Assembly (NCBI GenBank): GCA_964638865.1
Contig: CAZXBG010000030.1
Coordinates: 1 to 32,240 of the forward strand
Source of the DNA: UBA7236 sp964638865
Lineage (GTDB): Bacteria > Bacteroidota > Bacteroidia > Chitinophagales > BACL12
DNA length: 32,240 bases
Direction of reading: 5' to 3'
Positions 17,533 to 25,881 of this stretch are shown one piece after another. Position 1 is the stretch's first letter; every line of letters begins with the position of its first letter. The notes beneath the pieces are model-generated. The model did not search any database and was not told the DNA's origin. It saw nothing but the letters and a program-made list of their open reading frames with translations. Position numbers and translations under genes: made by a program.

Positions 17533-18027
17533 TCACCGCACAATCCCAAAGATTCTATCACTTTCCTGTTGCATTAACACTCTGAATTTGGCACCGAGTT
17601 CGGGGATATATTTTGGTTCTGTATCAGCACCTACGCGCGGGGTCCAATAACTTTCACATTCCAGCCATGTTTGATGAGTATAACCGTTTTCCGCTAAAAC
17701 GATGTTGTAGTCAATTTTTTTCGTGTTGTCATTCGCATCTTTTCTGAATGCCATTTCAGCATGGATCTTTGTATATAGTTCCAAAGTGCAGGGCTCACCG
17801 CCACCGCGTTTTCTATCCAGTGCTGCCTGGTATAATGGCATAAAGGCAACTGCAGTTTTTCCCATATCGGCAGGGTCACTCATTTGGGCAGTATATCCTT
17901 TTTTTGATTCGAGCCATAGAGCTCCATTTATACCATTTGCTTCTGCAATAGCAATTTCTTTAGATTCATCGCCTGCCGTATCGCTCATTAATACACAGAG
18001 GTCGGCATATTGTTCTAATGTTATCAT
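17533..18027 (-). CDS. Hypothetical protein with an internal duplication
   Basis: A 164-residue protein that I do not assign to a function. It has no signal peptide or membrane segment and is probably cytoplasmic. Two similar halves can be seen: A-E-x-N-G-x4-WLE followed by YT and a P-x-lg-x-x-a stretch around residues 28-69, and again A-E-N-G-Y-T-x3-WLE followed by YWTP around 111-150. Each half appears to be one copy of an NG-x4-WLE-type unit of about 40 residues. It is 32 bases after purT on the same strand and could be its downstream operon partner; no function follows from that. Reading-frame quality and position support a real gene. Confidence 0.7.
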   Translation of the reverse strand: MITLEQYADLCVLMSDTAGDESKEIAIAEANGINGALWLESKKGYTAQMSDPADMGKTAVAFMPLYQAALDRKRGGGEPCTLELYTKIHAEMAFRKDANDNTKKIDYNIVLAENGYTHQTWLECESYWTPRVGADTEPKYIPELGAKFRVLMQQESDRIFGIVR

Positions 18028-18059
18028 ATATTAATATTTTAAAGGTTAATAAATCAAAT

Positions 18060-19232
18060 TTAATCCATTTTTTTTAAGCTTACCAATTTTGCAATTGCCA
18101 TTGCTTTTTCTTTCACCTGAACCACATCACTTCCAATATTGTCATTTACAACAACTACTCCCATGCGCCTGTATTTTCTGGTTGTTGGTTTACCGAAGAT
18201 ACGAATATCAGTTTTAGAATTGTTCAGCGCATCTTCAACACCTTCAAAGGTAAATTTTTTCATCTCTTCCTGTGCAAGAATTACGGCACTTGCTCCAACT
18301 TTTAAGAGTTCAATTTCGGGAATTGGATATCCCAAAACTGCACGAGCGTGTAATTCAAACTCATTTAAATTTTGTGTGCCTGCAAGTGTAACCATTCCGG
18401 TATCGTGTGGGCGCGGACTCAATTCTGAAAAATACACTCCGTTTTTTGCACTGAGAAAAAATTCTACACCCCAAATTCCTGCACCGGTTAATGCTTCTGT
18501 TACCTTTTTAGCAATTTCTTGTGCTTCTTTGATATGTTCCGGAGAAATTAATGCAGGTTGCCAACTTTCCTGATAATCGCCCCGCTCCTGCCGGTGACCA
18601 ATTGGCGCACAAAATAAAGTTGGACCATTTTTTTGAGTAACTGTCAACAAAGTGATTTCAGAATCGAAAGAAATAAATTCTTCTACTATCACTTTTGCAA
18701 TATCTCCACGTTTTGCATCCTGCGCATAATTCCAACTTTTTTCAATATCCGTTTCCGATTTAATAGTTGATTGTCCTTTTCCACTCGAACTCATCAAGGG
18801 TTTTATTACACATGGAAATCCAATTTCGGCGACTGCATTTTTTAATTCTTCCAAAGTTGTTGCATACGCATATTTAGCTGTTTTAATACCTAATTCTTTT
18901 GCAGCAAGATCGCGAATTGCTTTTCTGTTCATGGTAAAATTTGCAGCACGCGCACTTGGAACAACCTGAATATTCCATTTTTCATATTCATAAAATCTTT
19001 CTGTTCTAATTGCTTCTATTTCAGGTACAATAATATCGGGTTTGTGTTTTTTTATTATTGCATCAAGTGCGTCTCCATCCAACATATTTATCACTTCTCT
19101 TTCATCAGCAACTTGTTGTGCTGGAGCATCATTGTAAGAATCAATCGCAATAATGTAATGACCCATTCGTTTGCACGCGATAACGAATTCTTTTCCAAGT
19201 TCTCCAGAGCCGAGTAAAACAATTTTTTTCAT
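18060..19232 (-). CDS. purT: Formate-dependent phosphoribosylglycinamide formyltransferase PurT
   Basis: A 390-residue ATP-grasp enzyme that makes formyl-GAR from GAR, formate and ATP, the folate-independent version of the third step of purine synthesis. The start is taken at 19232 (MKKIVLLGSGELGKE), seven codons inside the longest frame, because the nucleotide-binding strand normally begins right at the N-terminus. Characteristic segments: PEIEAIRTE, the MNRKAIRDLAAKELG block, KPLMSSSGKGQS with the ATP loop, GHRQERGDYQESWQP, GVEFFLS, and ELSPRPHDTGMVTLA near the metal site. Complete and of normal length. No other purine gene is adjacent. Confidence 0.94.
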   Translation of the reverse strand: MKKIVLLGSGELGKEFVIACKRMGHYIIAIDSYNDAPAQQVADEREVINMLDGDALDAIIKKHKPDIIVPEIEAIRTERFYEYEKWNIQVVPSARAANFTMNRKAIRDLAAKELGIKTAKYAYATTLEELKNAVAEIGFPCVIKPLMSSSGKGQSTIKSETDIEKSWNYAQDAKRGDIAKVIVEEFISFDSEITLLTVTQKNGPTLFCAPIGHRQERGDYQESWQPALISPEHIKEAQEIAKKVTEALTGAGIWGVEFFLSAKNGVYFSELSPRPHDTGMVTLAGTQNLNEFELHARAVLGYPIPEIELLKVGASAVILAQEEMKKFTFEGVEDALNNSKTDIRIFGKPTTRKYRRMGVVVVNDNIGSDVVQVKEKAMAIAKLVSLKKMD

Positions 19233-19280
19233 ACAATTATTTAAGGACACCAAATTTTAAAAAAAGGTAACTCACAAATT

Positions 19281-21227
19281 TTATTTAATAATGATCTTTT
19301 GAACAATGTCATTTTCATCATCCCGCACCGATAAAATATAAGGCCCCGGAGTAAATTCAGAAATATCAATTTTAATAAGTCCGCGTGATCCATCCAGTCG
19401 ATAAGTATCACTGTATACTATTTGGGAAGCATTATTATATAATGTTGCAGTATATTCTGTCAGCACAGTAGAAAACATCTGAATATTTAATTCCGCATCT
19501 GCCGGATTCGGATAGGTAACCAATTGCAAAGTGCCTTCCGGTAATTCTGCATGCGTAATAATGTCATTAGCATGCAACAATTTAATTTCAGGGTCAAATA
19601 TCATTCCTGTGACCACAAATGGAACATTGATTTGAAATAACTGCCCTATCTTTTCATGTTTTAATACAACATCTAACGAATCATTTTCTCCATACAAACG
19701 AACCGGAACTTTCATTTCAAAAAAATCGACTGAAGGGTCTGAAGTTGTTTGATCCAACGCAATTGTTAATAGATCATTTTCATCCTGATTCCACAATAAA
19801 TGATATGTTGGAAAACCCTGTCCGTAAAACCAATCATTAAAATATTCAGTTAATAAAGTATCCCCTGCAGTTTCCAAATGTTTTTTAAGGTCGTTTGTTA
19901 CTGCAAAATTATAAATGAGTTCCGGATCCGTAATATAATTTTTAATAGCCTCAAAAAATATTGTTTCGCCCAGCTCCCATCGCAGCATATGTAATATCCA
20001 AGCGCCTTTATAATACGTTAATCGCCCGTCAAATATTCTGGTTGTGGTGGTGGTATCATCAACCCAAACAGAACCACCGGGTTTTGAAACAATGGTATTT
20101 CTGGTTCCGGACAACCATGCTTCATAATAATGATTCGGATCATCCGAAAAATCAAAACTCAACCATGTGCTGTACGTGGCAAATCCTTCATTTAACCAGA
20201 TGTCTCTCCATGTTCCGCAGGTAATTTTATCTCCAAACCATTGATGCGCCATTTCATGAACAAGTAATTCGTAATTAAAATTGGAAACTGAACTCATTGT
20301 CTGATGCTCCATTCCTCCTCCCCAACCAAATTGCATATGTCCATATTTTTCATCGGGATAAGGATAATCAGAATAAATATCTGAAAACAATTCAAAGGAA
20401 GGTACAATTACATCTATTCCCGGCACAGCAGTTTCAAATGTTTCCGGATAAATTAAATTATAAAACAAAACGGAATCTTCCAAATGCGGAGCATAAAAAG
20501 AATAGACCTCATAATTACTTACCGCAATTCCAATTAAGTAAGTAGCTATCGGATATTTTGTCCTCCAGTGATAGGTTGTAAAATCTCCATCCACAATTTC
20601 ATTAATTAATAAACCGGGTCCACCTGATTTATATGCTGATGGCGTAGTTACTAATATATCTACAGAATCAATTTTATCGGTTATGGTTTGTTTGCATGGC
20701 CACCAATCACTTGCACCGTAAGGTTCTGATAAGGTCCATATTGTATTTCCGGTTTCATGAGGTGTAATTTCAAAGGAGCCGAATCCGGATGACACCGGGG
20801 TTCCGTGATAATAAACACATATTGAATCGAAAGCACCTATATTTAGAATTTCCGGCAATTCAATTTCTATCTCATTATTCAAGTGTTGGAAAACGAGATT
20901 TGAATTATGGTAAATAACAGAATCTATAATTAAGGAATCACTTGCATCAAAATAAATTAATTCAGTGTTTTCCAATACCGTGAAATAGGAGGTAATTGCA
21001 CCGGAAATAAAAAGTGTATCCGGAGAAATATCCCACTCACATCGCACATATTTCAGATCGTAATTACCTGTTGGCGCCGCATTAAACACTGCCAATTTAG
21101 CTGATGCAGCATTCTGCTCCGATTTAATCACATCGCGTTCAAAATCAATCATGGGAGGCATTTGCGCACTTGCACTACCAATTAAAAAAATAGCCCCAAA
21201 TTTGGTAAAAAAATATTTCATTTTCAT
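19281..21227 (-). CDS. Secreted M1-family aminopeptidase with T9SS sorting domain
   Basis: A 648-residue zinc metallopeptidase of the M1 (aminopeptidase N-like) family. It has a signal peptide (about 1-21, ending SASA), an N-terminal beta domain, the exopeptidase motif as GGGMEH (303-308), and the zinc site HEMAH (H324, E325, H328) with the third ligand in NEGFAT (E347) 19 residues after H328. The last 80 or so residues (VTYPNPADAELNIQ, then GPYILSVRDDENDIVQKIIIK, split here as two short pieces) form a type A T9SS C-terminal domain. It is therefore probably exported by T9SS and surface-attached or released. Its ATG overlaps the preceding stop by four bases (ATGA), so translation is probably coupled to the AtpI-like gene. 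Confidence 0.93.
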   Translation of the reverse strand: MKMKYFFTKFGAIFLIGSASAQMPPMIDFERDVIKSEQNAASAKLAVFNAAPTGNYDLKYVRCEWDISPDTLFISGAITSYFTVLENTELIYFDASDSLIIDSVIYHNSNLVFQHLNNEIEIELPEILNIGAFDSICVYYHGTPVSSGFGSFEITPHETGNTIWTLSEPYGASDWWPCKQTITDKIDSVDILVTTPSAYKSGGPGLLINEIVDGDFTTYHWRTKYPIATYLIGIAVSNYEVYSFYAPHLEDSVLFYNLIYPETFETAVPGIDVIVPSFELFSDIYSDYPYPDEKYGHMQFGWGGGMEHQTMSSVSNFNYELLVHEMAHQWFGDKITCGTWRDIWLNEGFATYSTWLSFDFSDDPNHYYEAWLSGTRNTIVSKPGGSVWVDDTTTTTRIFDGRLTYYKGAWILHMLRWELGETIFFEAIKNYITDPELIYNFAVTNDLKKHLETAGDTLLTEYFNDWFYGQGFPTYHLLWNQDENDLLTIALDQTTSDPSVDFFEMKVPVRLYGENDSLDVVLKHEKIGQLFQINVPFVVTGMIFDPEIKLLHANDIITHAELPEGTLQLVTYPNPADAELNIQMFSTVLTEYTATLYNNASQIVYSDTYRLDGSRGLIKIDISEFTPGPYILSVRDDENDIVQKIIIK

Positions 21228-21682
21228 TTTTTACCTGTTACATTTTTTTGATTGTTTCCGATTCTTCGTGACATTTTTACAAGTTCATAGGTTTCAAAAA
21301 ACAAAAAAGAAAAATAAATTATTGCGAAAGGAATAATAAAATTTATATCAGAGCTTGGCTCTGCATTTTTCTTGTATACCATTACAATAATTGCGGTGAT
21401 AATTAATTTAGAAAAAATGCTTACAAAAAAAATATTCATAAACCCGCTTAACTTACCGGTCATTGTTTTACCTGATAAATATAAGGTAGCAAAACTCAAA
21501 ACGAGAAAAACAAAATATAGTACCCAGCCGAAGTTCATTACCATTTTGAAATTTTTGAAAAAACTCAAAATAAAAAGAATTGCTGCAATAAAAACTGCGA
21601 ATAAAATCAATCGTTTAAAAGAACCCAATATCATGAAAATAGTATTTAATAATTTAATTTTCCCCTTTTGAACTGAACACAT
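21224..21682 (-). CDS. Small membrane protein, AtpI-like
   Basis: A 152-residue integral membrane protein with about four hydrophobic segments (roughly residues 26-44, 51-70, 81-102 and 114-128) and a basic C-terminal tail. Its place directly after atpZ matches the variable membrane protein often found between AtpZ and the F0 subunit a gene in Bacteroidota, hence AtpI-like; sequence similarity alone would not establish this. The ATG follows the atpZ stop without a gap. It overlaps the M1 peptidase start by four bases. An assembly or chaperone role for the ATP synthase c-ring is possible, but the synthase genes themselves are absent here. Confidence 0.65.
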   Translation of the reverse strand: MCSVQKGKIKLLNTIFMILGSFKRLILFAVFIAAILFILSFFKNFKMVMNFGWVLYFVFLVLSFATLYLSGKTMTGKLSGFMNIFFVSIFSKLIITAIIVMVYKKNAEPSSDINFIIPFAIIYFSFLFFETYELVKMSRRIGNNQKNVTGKK

Positions 21683-21907
21683 TCATTTCTTATTTGGTTT
21701 AATAAAATCCTTGAGCACGGAGTACAATCCTGCAGCTACTCCTAACAATGAAAGTATAACCGTAAACCACGGTTTTGTGTTCAGCAAATCGTCTAATTTA
21801 ATTCCGCCCCACACACCAATAAATATCCCGGCAAATAGCTGAAAAGCCATTGCAGAATATTTAAAATAACTATCAAATCGTGGCTTCCTGGTATTGCGGT
21901 CTGGCAT
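21683..21907 (-). CDS. atpZ: AtpZ/AtpI family F0F1 ATP synthase accessory protein
   Basis: A 74-residue protein with two transmembrane helices (about 16-36 and 47-64) and the family pattern of a glycine-rich first helix, a G-x-K-L-D-D turn (37-42), a short loop with KPW, and a GVAAGLYSVLKD second-helix end. AtpZ/AtpI proteins help assemble the F-type ATP synthase ring and may move magnesium. The start lies 35 bases inside the bactofilin gene and the stop abuts the next ATG, so all three genes form one operon. Symbol atpZ is used in the broad sense. Confidence 0.85.
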   Translation of the reverse strand: MPDRNTRKPRFDSYFKYSAMAFQLFAGIFIGVWGGIKLDDLLNTKPWFTVILSLLGVAAGLYSVLKDFIKPNKK

Positions 21908-22283
21908 CTACGATTTTTGGCTCTTTTGCTCCCATGTTGCAAATTCCGTCGAAGTGAGCACCGTTTTCTATAACAATTTTTGCGGTATAAATATTCCCTT
22001 CCACAATAGAGGAAGATTTTAACGTCAAAACCTCGCTCACTTCAATATCACCGGTAATTCTACCCTCTATATCTGCACTTTTACAATGCACATCTCCTTC
22101 AATCAATCCGGTAGGACCTACTGCAACCTTTGCTTTTGTGCGCAAAGTTCCGCGTATGGTTCCCTCAATCCTGAGGTCGCCGTCACTTTCTATTGTTCCT
22201 TCCACAATAGTTCCAAGATTGATCCTGTTTGAAATAAAAGAGGTGGGTGCAGACTGGGTTGTTGAATTTTTATTCCCAAACAT
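21873..22283 (-). CDS. Bactofilin (polymerising cytoskeletal protein)
   Basis: A 136-residue bactofilin, a protein that self-assembles into filaments without nucleotide and positions cell-wall or envelope machinery. The core right-handed beta-helix (about residues 25-118) shows the repetitive hydrophobic/glycine pattern with GTIVEGTIESDGDLRIEG, GTIRGTLRTK and GLIEGDVHC. The short N-terminal tail and C-terminal QEATI are typical. It follows the M23 peptidase by only 12 bases, a pairing seen in many Bacteroidota and Proteobacteria and thought to link bactofilin scaffolds to cell-wall hydrolysis. It overlaps atpZ. Confidence 0.93.
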   Translation of the reverse strand: MFGNKNSTTQSAPTSFISNRINLGTIVEGTIESDGDLRIEGTIRGTLRTKAKVAVGPTGLIEGDVHCKSADIEGRITGDIEVSEVLTLKSSSIVEGNIYTAKIVIENGAHFDGICNMGAKEPKIVDARPQYQEATI

Positions 22284-22295
22284 AGTTTTTAAATT

Positions 22296-23177
22296 TTAGT
22301 TGAAGTTAATATAATCTTTTGGATTTATAGGATTTTTTTGATGCCAGAGTTCAAAATGCAGGTGGGGACCGCTGCTCATTTCGCCGGTATTTCCGATAAC
22401 AGCTATAACATCGCCGGCTTTTACCGTATTTCCTGTTTTTTTGAGGATCTGAGAATTGTGTTTATAAAAGGAAATAAGTCCATGGTCATGTTGAAGTATG
22501 ATAACATTTCCACTTTCGAGACTCCAATAACTATCAATTACAACGCCACCTAAACATGCCTTTATAGGACTATTTTCCGGCGCCACGATATCTATTCCGT
22601 AATGTTTTTCCCTTGAACTGAATTCGGAGGTAACAGAACCCTTTATTGGCGGGAAAAAGTGGAGGGATTCCAGATTTTGATCGCTGGTAACCTCTCTAGG
22701 GTCCGCCAAACTCAGGTTAAAAAGGTCTTCCTGAGAGATTTGATCACGAAGCATTTTGTCAATTTCCGAAGCTTCACCGATCTTAATATTGGAATAATCC
22801 GTCTTTTCGATGCTATCCAAGGGAACTATGGTGTCAATTTCACCACTTAAACGTTTTTGCAGATTATCAAAATAGATATCGTAAGCCTTGAGAGAAAGCA
22901 GCATGGAATCGGTAATCTTGTTGTTTCGGGTGATCTGCCGGGTGGTATTTACCTCACTATAACCAACCACCAAATTTTTGAGCGGTGTGAAAACAATGGC
23001 GAGATATACTATCATACCCACCACAACCAATAAAGTACTGAAAAGAATGATTACATTTAACAAGCTTAATTGCAGAGAGGTCTGCACCTCAAAAGTCTTG
23101 TCGTGCATGAGCACTAACTTGTATTTCGTGCGCAATTTCTCTAACCAAAGATTGGTTTTTTTGTTACCTTTCGCCAT
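22296..23177 (-). CDS. M23-family (LytM-like) peptidase, membrane-anchored
   Basis: A 293-residue zinc endopeptidase expected to cut peptidoglycan cross-links in the periplasm. A cytoplasmic N-terminal stretch (1-35) is followed by one transmembrane helix (about 38-63), a helical linker, and the LytM domain (about 175-293). Zinc-site residues visible: H192 and D196 (HYGID), H240, and the HLHFE motif (H272, H274). It begins the minus-strand operon with bactofilin. The divergent sprE gene begins 85 bases away. The presence of intact catalytic residues argues for an active enzyme rather than a regulatory LytM factor. Confidence 0.93.
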   Translation of the reverse strand: MAKGNKKTNLWLEKLRTKYKLVLMHDKTFEVQTSLQLSLLNVIILFSTLLVVVGMIVYLAIVFTPLKNLVVGYSEVNTTRQITRNNKITDSMLLSLKAYDIYFDNLQKRLSGEIDTIVPLDSIEKTDYSNIKIGEASEIDKMLRDQISQEDLFNLSLADPREVTSDQNLESLHFFPPIKGSVTSEFSSREKHYGIDIVAPENSPIKACLGGVVIDSYWSLESGNVIILQHDHGLISFYKHNSQILKKTGNTVKAGDVIAVIGNTGEMSSGPHLHFELWHQKNPINPKDYINFN

Positions 23178-23215
23178 AACTTTGTAAAACGCTATTTTAT
23201 TTACTTTATTTAAAA

Positions 23216-23223
23216 TATTTTTG
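23216..23223 (+). promoter_or_regulatory. Candidate sprE promoter, -7 element TATTTTTG
   Basis: TATTTTTG matches TAnnTTTG perfectly and lies 39 bases before the chosen GTG start of sprE. No -33 box is clear at the expected spacing. The region is AT-rich, which raises the chance of a random match. Confidence 0.4.
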
Positions 23224-23262
23224 TCGGAATTAAGTTATATATCCGGCAACAAACTATTGACT

Positions 23263-25872
23263 GTGAAACGAAATTTTTCCGTATTTATCGCTACAATTTT
23301 AATTCTTTTTTTTGTTTCTGCCTGCAGTTCAAGCAAAAATGGCAATAATAATATCGTTGTTCGAAGCCTCGACGACCTCATAGCCAGGGATAACGGGTAT
23401 TTTAACGCTCGTTTGAGCATGAAGGAGAATGAGCGCACACTTTGGGACGGCCAAACAGATAACTACGAAGAAATTTTGCTCATTTTCAAATATGGCAGCC
23501 AGGAACAGGCATCCGGAGTTCAACCTGCGATGGATGAGATCGTAAAAAAGACCTCCTTTGTTATCCAAATGCACAAAAAAAGCAAATGGGTAGACGATTC
23601 TTATTTCCTTATCGGGAAATCAAGTTTTTATAAACGCAATTATGAAGATGCATTGAGCACTTTTCAATACATCATTTCTGAATACTCCGATATCATCGAA
23701 AAACAATCGGCAACTAAAAGAGTTAAAGAGGATGAAGATGGCGAATTGAATTTCGTGGAAAGATTAAAACATCAACCAGTATCCAGCCAGGCCGGCATAT
23801 GGGTGGCGCGTTCACTTATAGAACAAAAAAAATACAGCGATGCGCATACAGTTTTAAGCGTGCTTAAAAGTCGTGAAAATTTTCCAACCTGGTTGTTAGG
23901 AGAATTATATTCTGTTGAAGCTGATTGTTATATCAAAGAAAATCAACATGCAAATGCCATTGAGCCATTAATGGCTGCTATTGAAAATACCGACGATAAA
24001 AAATTGGTGGTACGTTATAATTTTATTTTAGCGCAATTATATTCAGAACAAAATAATTACGAAAAAGCACTTGCTACTTATCAACTTGTGTTAGATGGCA
24101 AACCAACCTACGACATGGATTTTTACGCCAAATTAAATATGGCTAAATTAACCATGGAAAACTATGGTGTTTCAGGAAAAGAATCGAAAGATGAATTAAT
24201 GAGTTTGCTCAAGGATGAGAAATATATTGAATTTTATGGCCTTATCTATTATACCCTAGCCGATATAGCTCTAGCTGATAAACAAAAAGAATTGGGTATT
24301 GAATATCTGAATAAATCTGTAAAAAGCACAAACGAAGGAAAACAAAAAGGAATTTCTTACATGCGTCTCGGGGATATTTATTATGCAGATGTGGAATATA
24401 AATCGGCTTATGCATATTACGATAGCACAGTATTAAATCTGCCAAAGGATCAACCCCGATTTGAAGAAGTAAAACAGTTACGCGATAATTTAAAATTATT
24501 GGTGGATGAATTGACTATTATTGAAACAGAAAAAAAATTACAGTATTGGGCAGGATTATCAGAAAAGGAATTATATAAAGAACTTGAAAAAATAATTATT
24601 GAGGAAGAAGAAAAGGATACTGTGAATAATGAAATTATTGATCCTAATAATGTGGTGCAAGCAGGAACAACAACCGGTGGTGATTTTTATTTTTACAATA
24701 TAACCTTGCGTTCACGTGGATTTTCCGAATTCAAGAAAAAATGGGATACACGTAAACTCGAGGATAATTGGAGGAGAAGTGAAAAAGGAAGTTTCGGTGA
24801 AGAAGAAACGGCAGTTGCAGACACCGCCGGCACAAAAACAATTGATCTAACGGGTAAAAATATAACGATTGACGCAATTGTTGCGAGTCTCCCTAAAACA
24901 CCTGAACAAATAGCTGCATCCAACGCTAAAATTGCCGGCGCGTTATATAGAGCAGGAATAATTTACAAGGAAAATTTCTCCAACAAACCAAAAGCAATTG
25001 AATATTTTGAAGAAAATGTGACGGATTATCCCGCAAATTATTATGAAGTACAAGCATATTATCAATTATATCGATTGACAGGAAATCCAAAACAGGAAAC
25101 GTATAAAAATGCAATCCTCACTAAATATCCTGAATCTGATTATGCAAAAATTATTGGTGACCCTGATTACTTCAAAAAAAGGGATGACAAAAAGAATGCA
25201 CTGGATATTTTTTATACTCAAACTTATGACATGCTTCAGCAAAAAAATTATGTTGAAGTAAAAACCAGATCACATATTGCTGATAGTTTGTTTATTCCAA
25301 ATCCGTTAAAACCAAAGTTTGATATGCTGAATGCATTGACCTTTGCAGATGCGGATAGTATAGATATTTTCAAAAATGAATTGCAAAAGGTTGCAATTAA
25401 ATATCCTGAACATGAGGTGGGAATTCGCGCACAGGAAATACTCGACTATTTGCGCAGAGGCAGTGTAATGGATGCAGTTGAGAAGGTTGCACCTACAATT
25501 AACTATACCTATAAACCGGAGGAAGAACACTACTTTTTATTTTTAATGGGAGCAACGGGTAAAGATGCAACAACAATGAAAAATAATATTGCAACCTTCG
25601 ACGCAACAAATTTCGGCACAGATAATTTGAAGATCAGCAGCTTATTACTAGGCAAAGAAAATAGTATCATAATGGTAAAATCATTTTCCGGAGCAGCAAA
25701 AGCATTAACTTATTATTATACAATTAAAGATAACGCCGGCGTTTTTAACGAACTCACTAAAGAAGCATTTACACCAATGGTAATTTCTAAATCAAATTAT
25801 GTGCAGTTCTATAAATCAAAAGATGCTGCCGGATATGAAGTTTTCTTCGAGGATAATTATTTAAAAGATTAA
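23263..25872 (+). CDS. sprE: T9SS/gliding-motility lipoprotein SprE/PorW
   Basis: An 869-residue lipoprotein of the SprE/PorW family, a periplasmic outer-membrane-associated component of the type IX secretion system and gliding motility. The start is taken as GTG 23263, because this gives a clean lipoprotein signal peptide with lipobox VSAC and lipidated C21. A longer in-frame TTG start at 23221 would bury it. TPR-like helical repeats run through the first two thirds (for example SKWVDDSYFLIGKSSFYKRN). The C-terminus contains the family-type block ending in KSKDAAGYEVFFEDNYLKD. It lies nine bases before a penicillin-binding protein, suggesting co-expression with cell-wall growth. Confidence 0.9.
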   Translation: MKRNFSVFIATILILFFVSACSSSKNGNNNIVVRSLDDLIARDNGYFNARLSMKENERTLWDGQTDNYEEILLIFKYGSQEQASGVQPAMDEIVKKTSFVIQMHKKSKWVDDSYFLIGKSSFYKRNYEDALSTFQYIISEYSDIIEKQSATKRVKEDEDGELNFVERLKHQPVSSQAGIWVARSLIEQKKYSDAHTVLSVLKSRENFPTWLLGELYSVEADCYIKENQHANAIEPLMAAIENTDDKKLVVRYNFILAQLYSEQNNYEKALATYQLVLDGKPTYDMDFYAKLNMAKLTMENYGVSGKESKDELMSLLKDEKYIEFYGLIYYTLADIALADKQKELGIEYLNKSVKSTNEGKQKGISYMRLGDIYYADVEYKSAYAYYDSTVLNLPKDQPRFEEVKQLRDNLKLLVDELTIIETEKKLQYWAGLSEKELYKELEKIIIEEEEKDTVNNEIIDPNNVVQAGTTTGGDFYFYNITLRSRGFSEFKKKWDTRKLEDNWRRSEKGSFGEEETAVADTAGTKTIDLTGKNITIDAIVASLPKTPEQIAASNAKIAGALYRAGIIYKENFSNKPKAIEYFEENVTDYPANYYEVQAYYQLYRLTGNPKQETYKNAILTKYPESDYAKIIGDPDYFKKRDDKKNALDIFYTQTYDMLQQKNYVEVKTRSHIADSLFIPNPLKPKFDMLNALTFADADSIDIFKNELQKVAIKYPEHEVGIRAQEILDYLRRGSVMDAVEKVAPTINYTYKPEEEHYFLFLMGATGKDATTMKNNIATFDATNFGTDNLKISSLLLGKENSIIMVKSFSGAAKALTYYYTIKDNAGVFNELTKEAFTPMVISKSNYVQFYKSKDAAGYEVFFEDNYLKD

Positions 25873-25881
25873 TTTTAATAT

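Noticed and set aside
17232..17561. 109-residue minus-strand reading frame over the accC 3' end
   Set aside because: It lies almost entirely antisense to the conserved accC sequence and has no recognisable domain; a shadow frame.
19233..19253. Seven-codon N-terminal extension of purT
   Set aside because: The Rossmann-like strand begins at MKKIVLLGSG, so the ATG at 19232 is the expected start.
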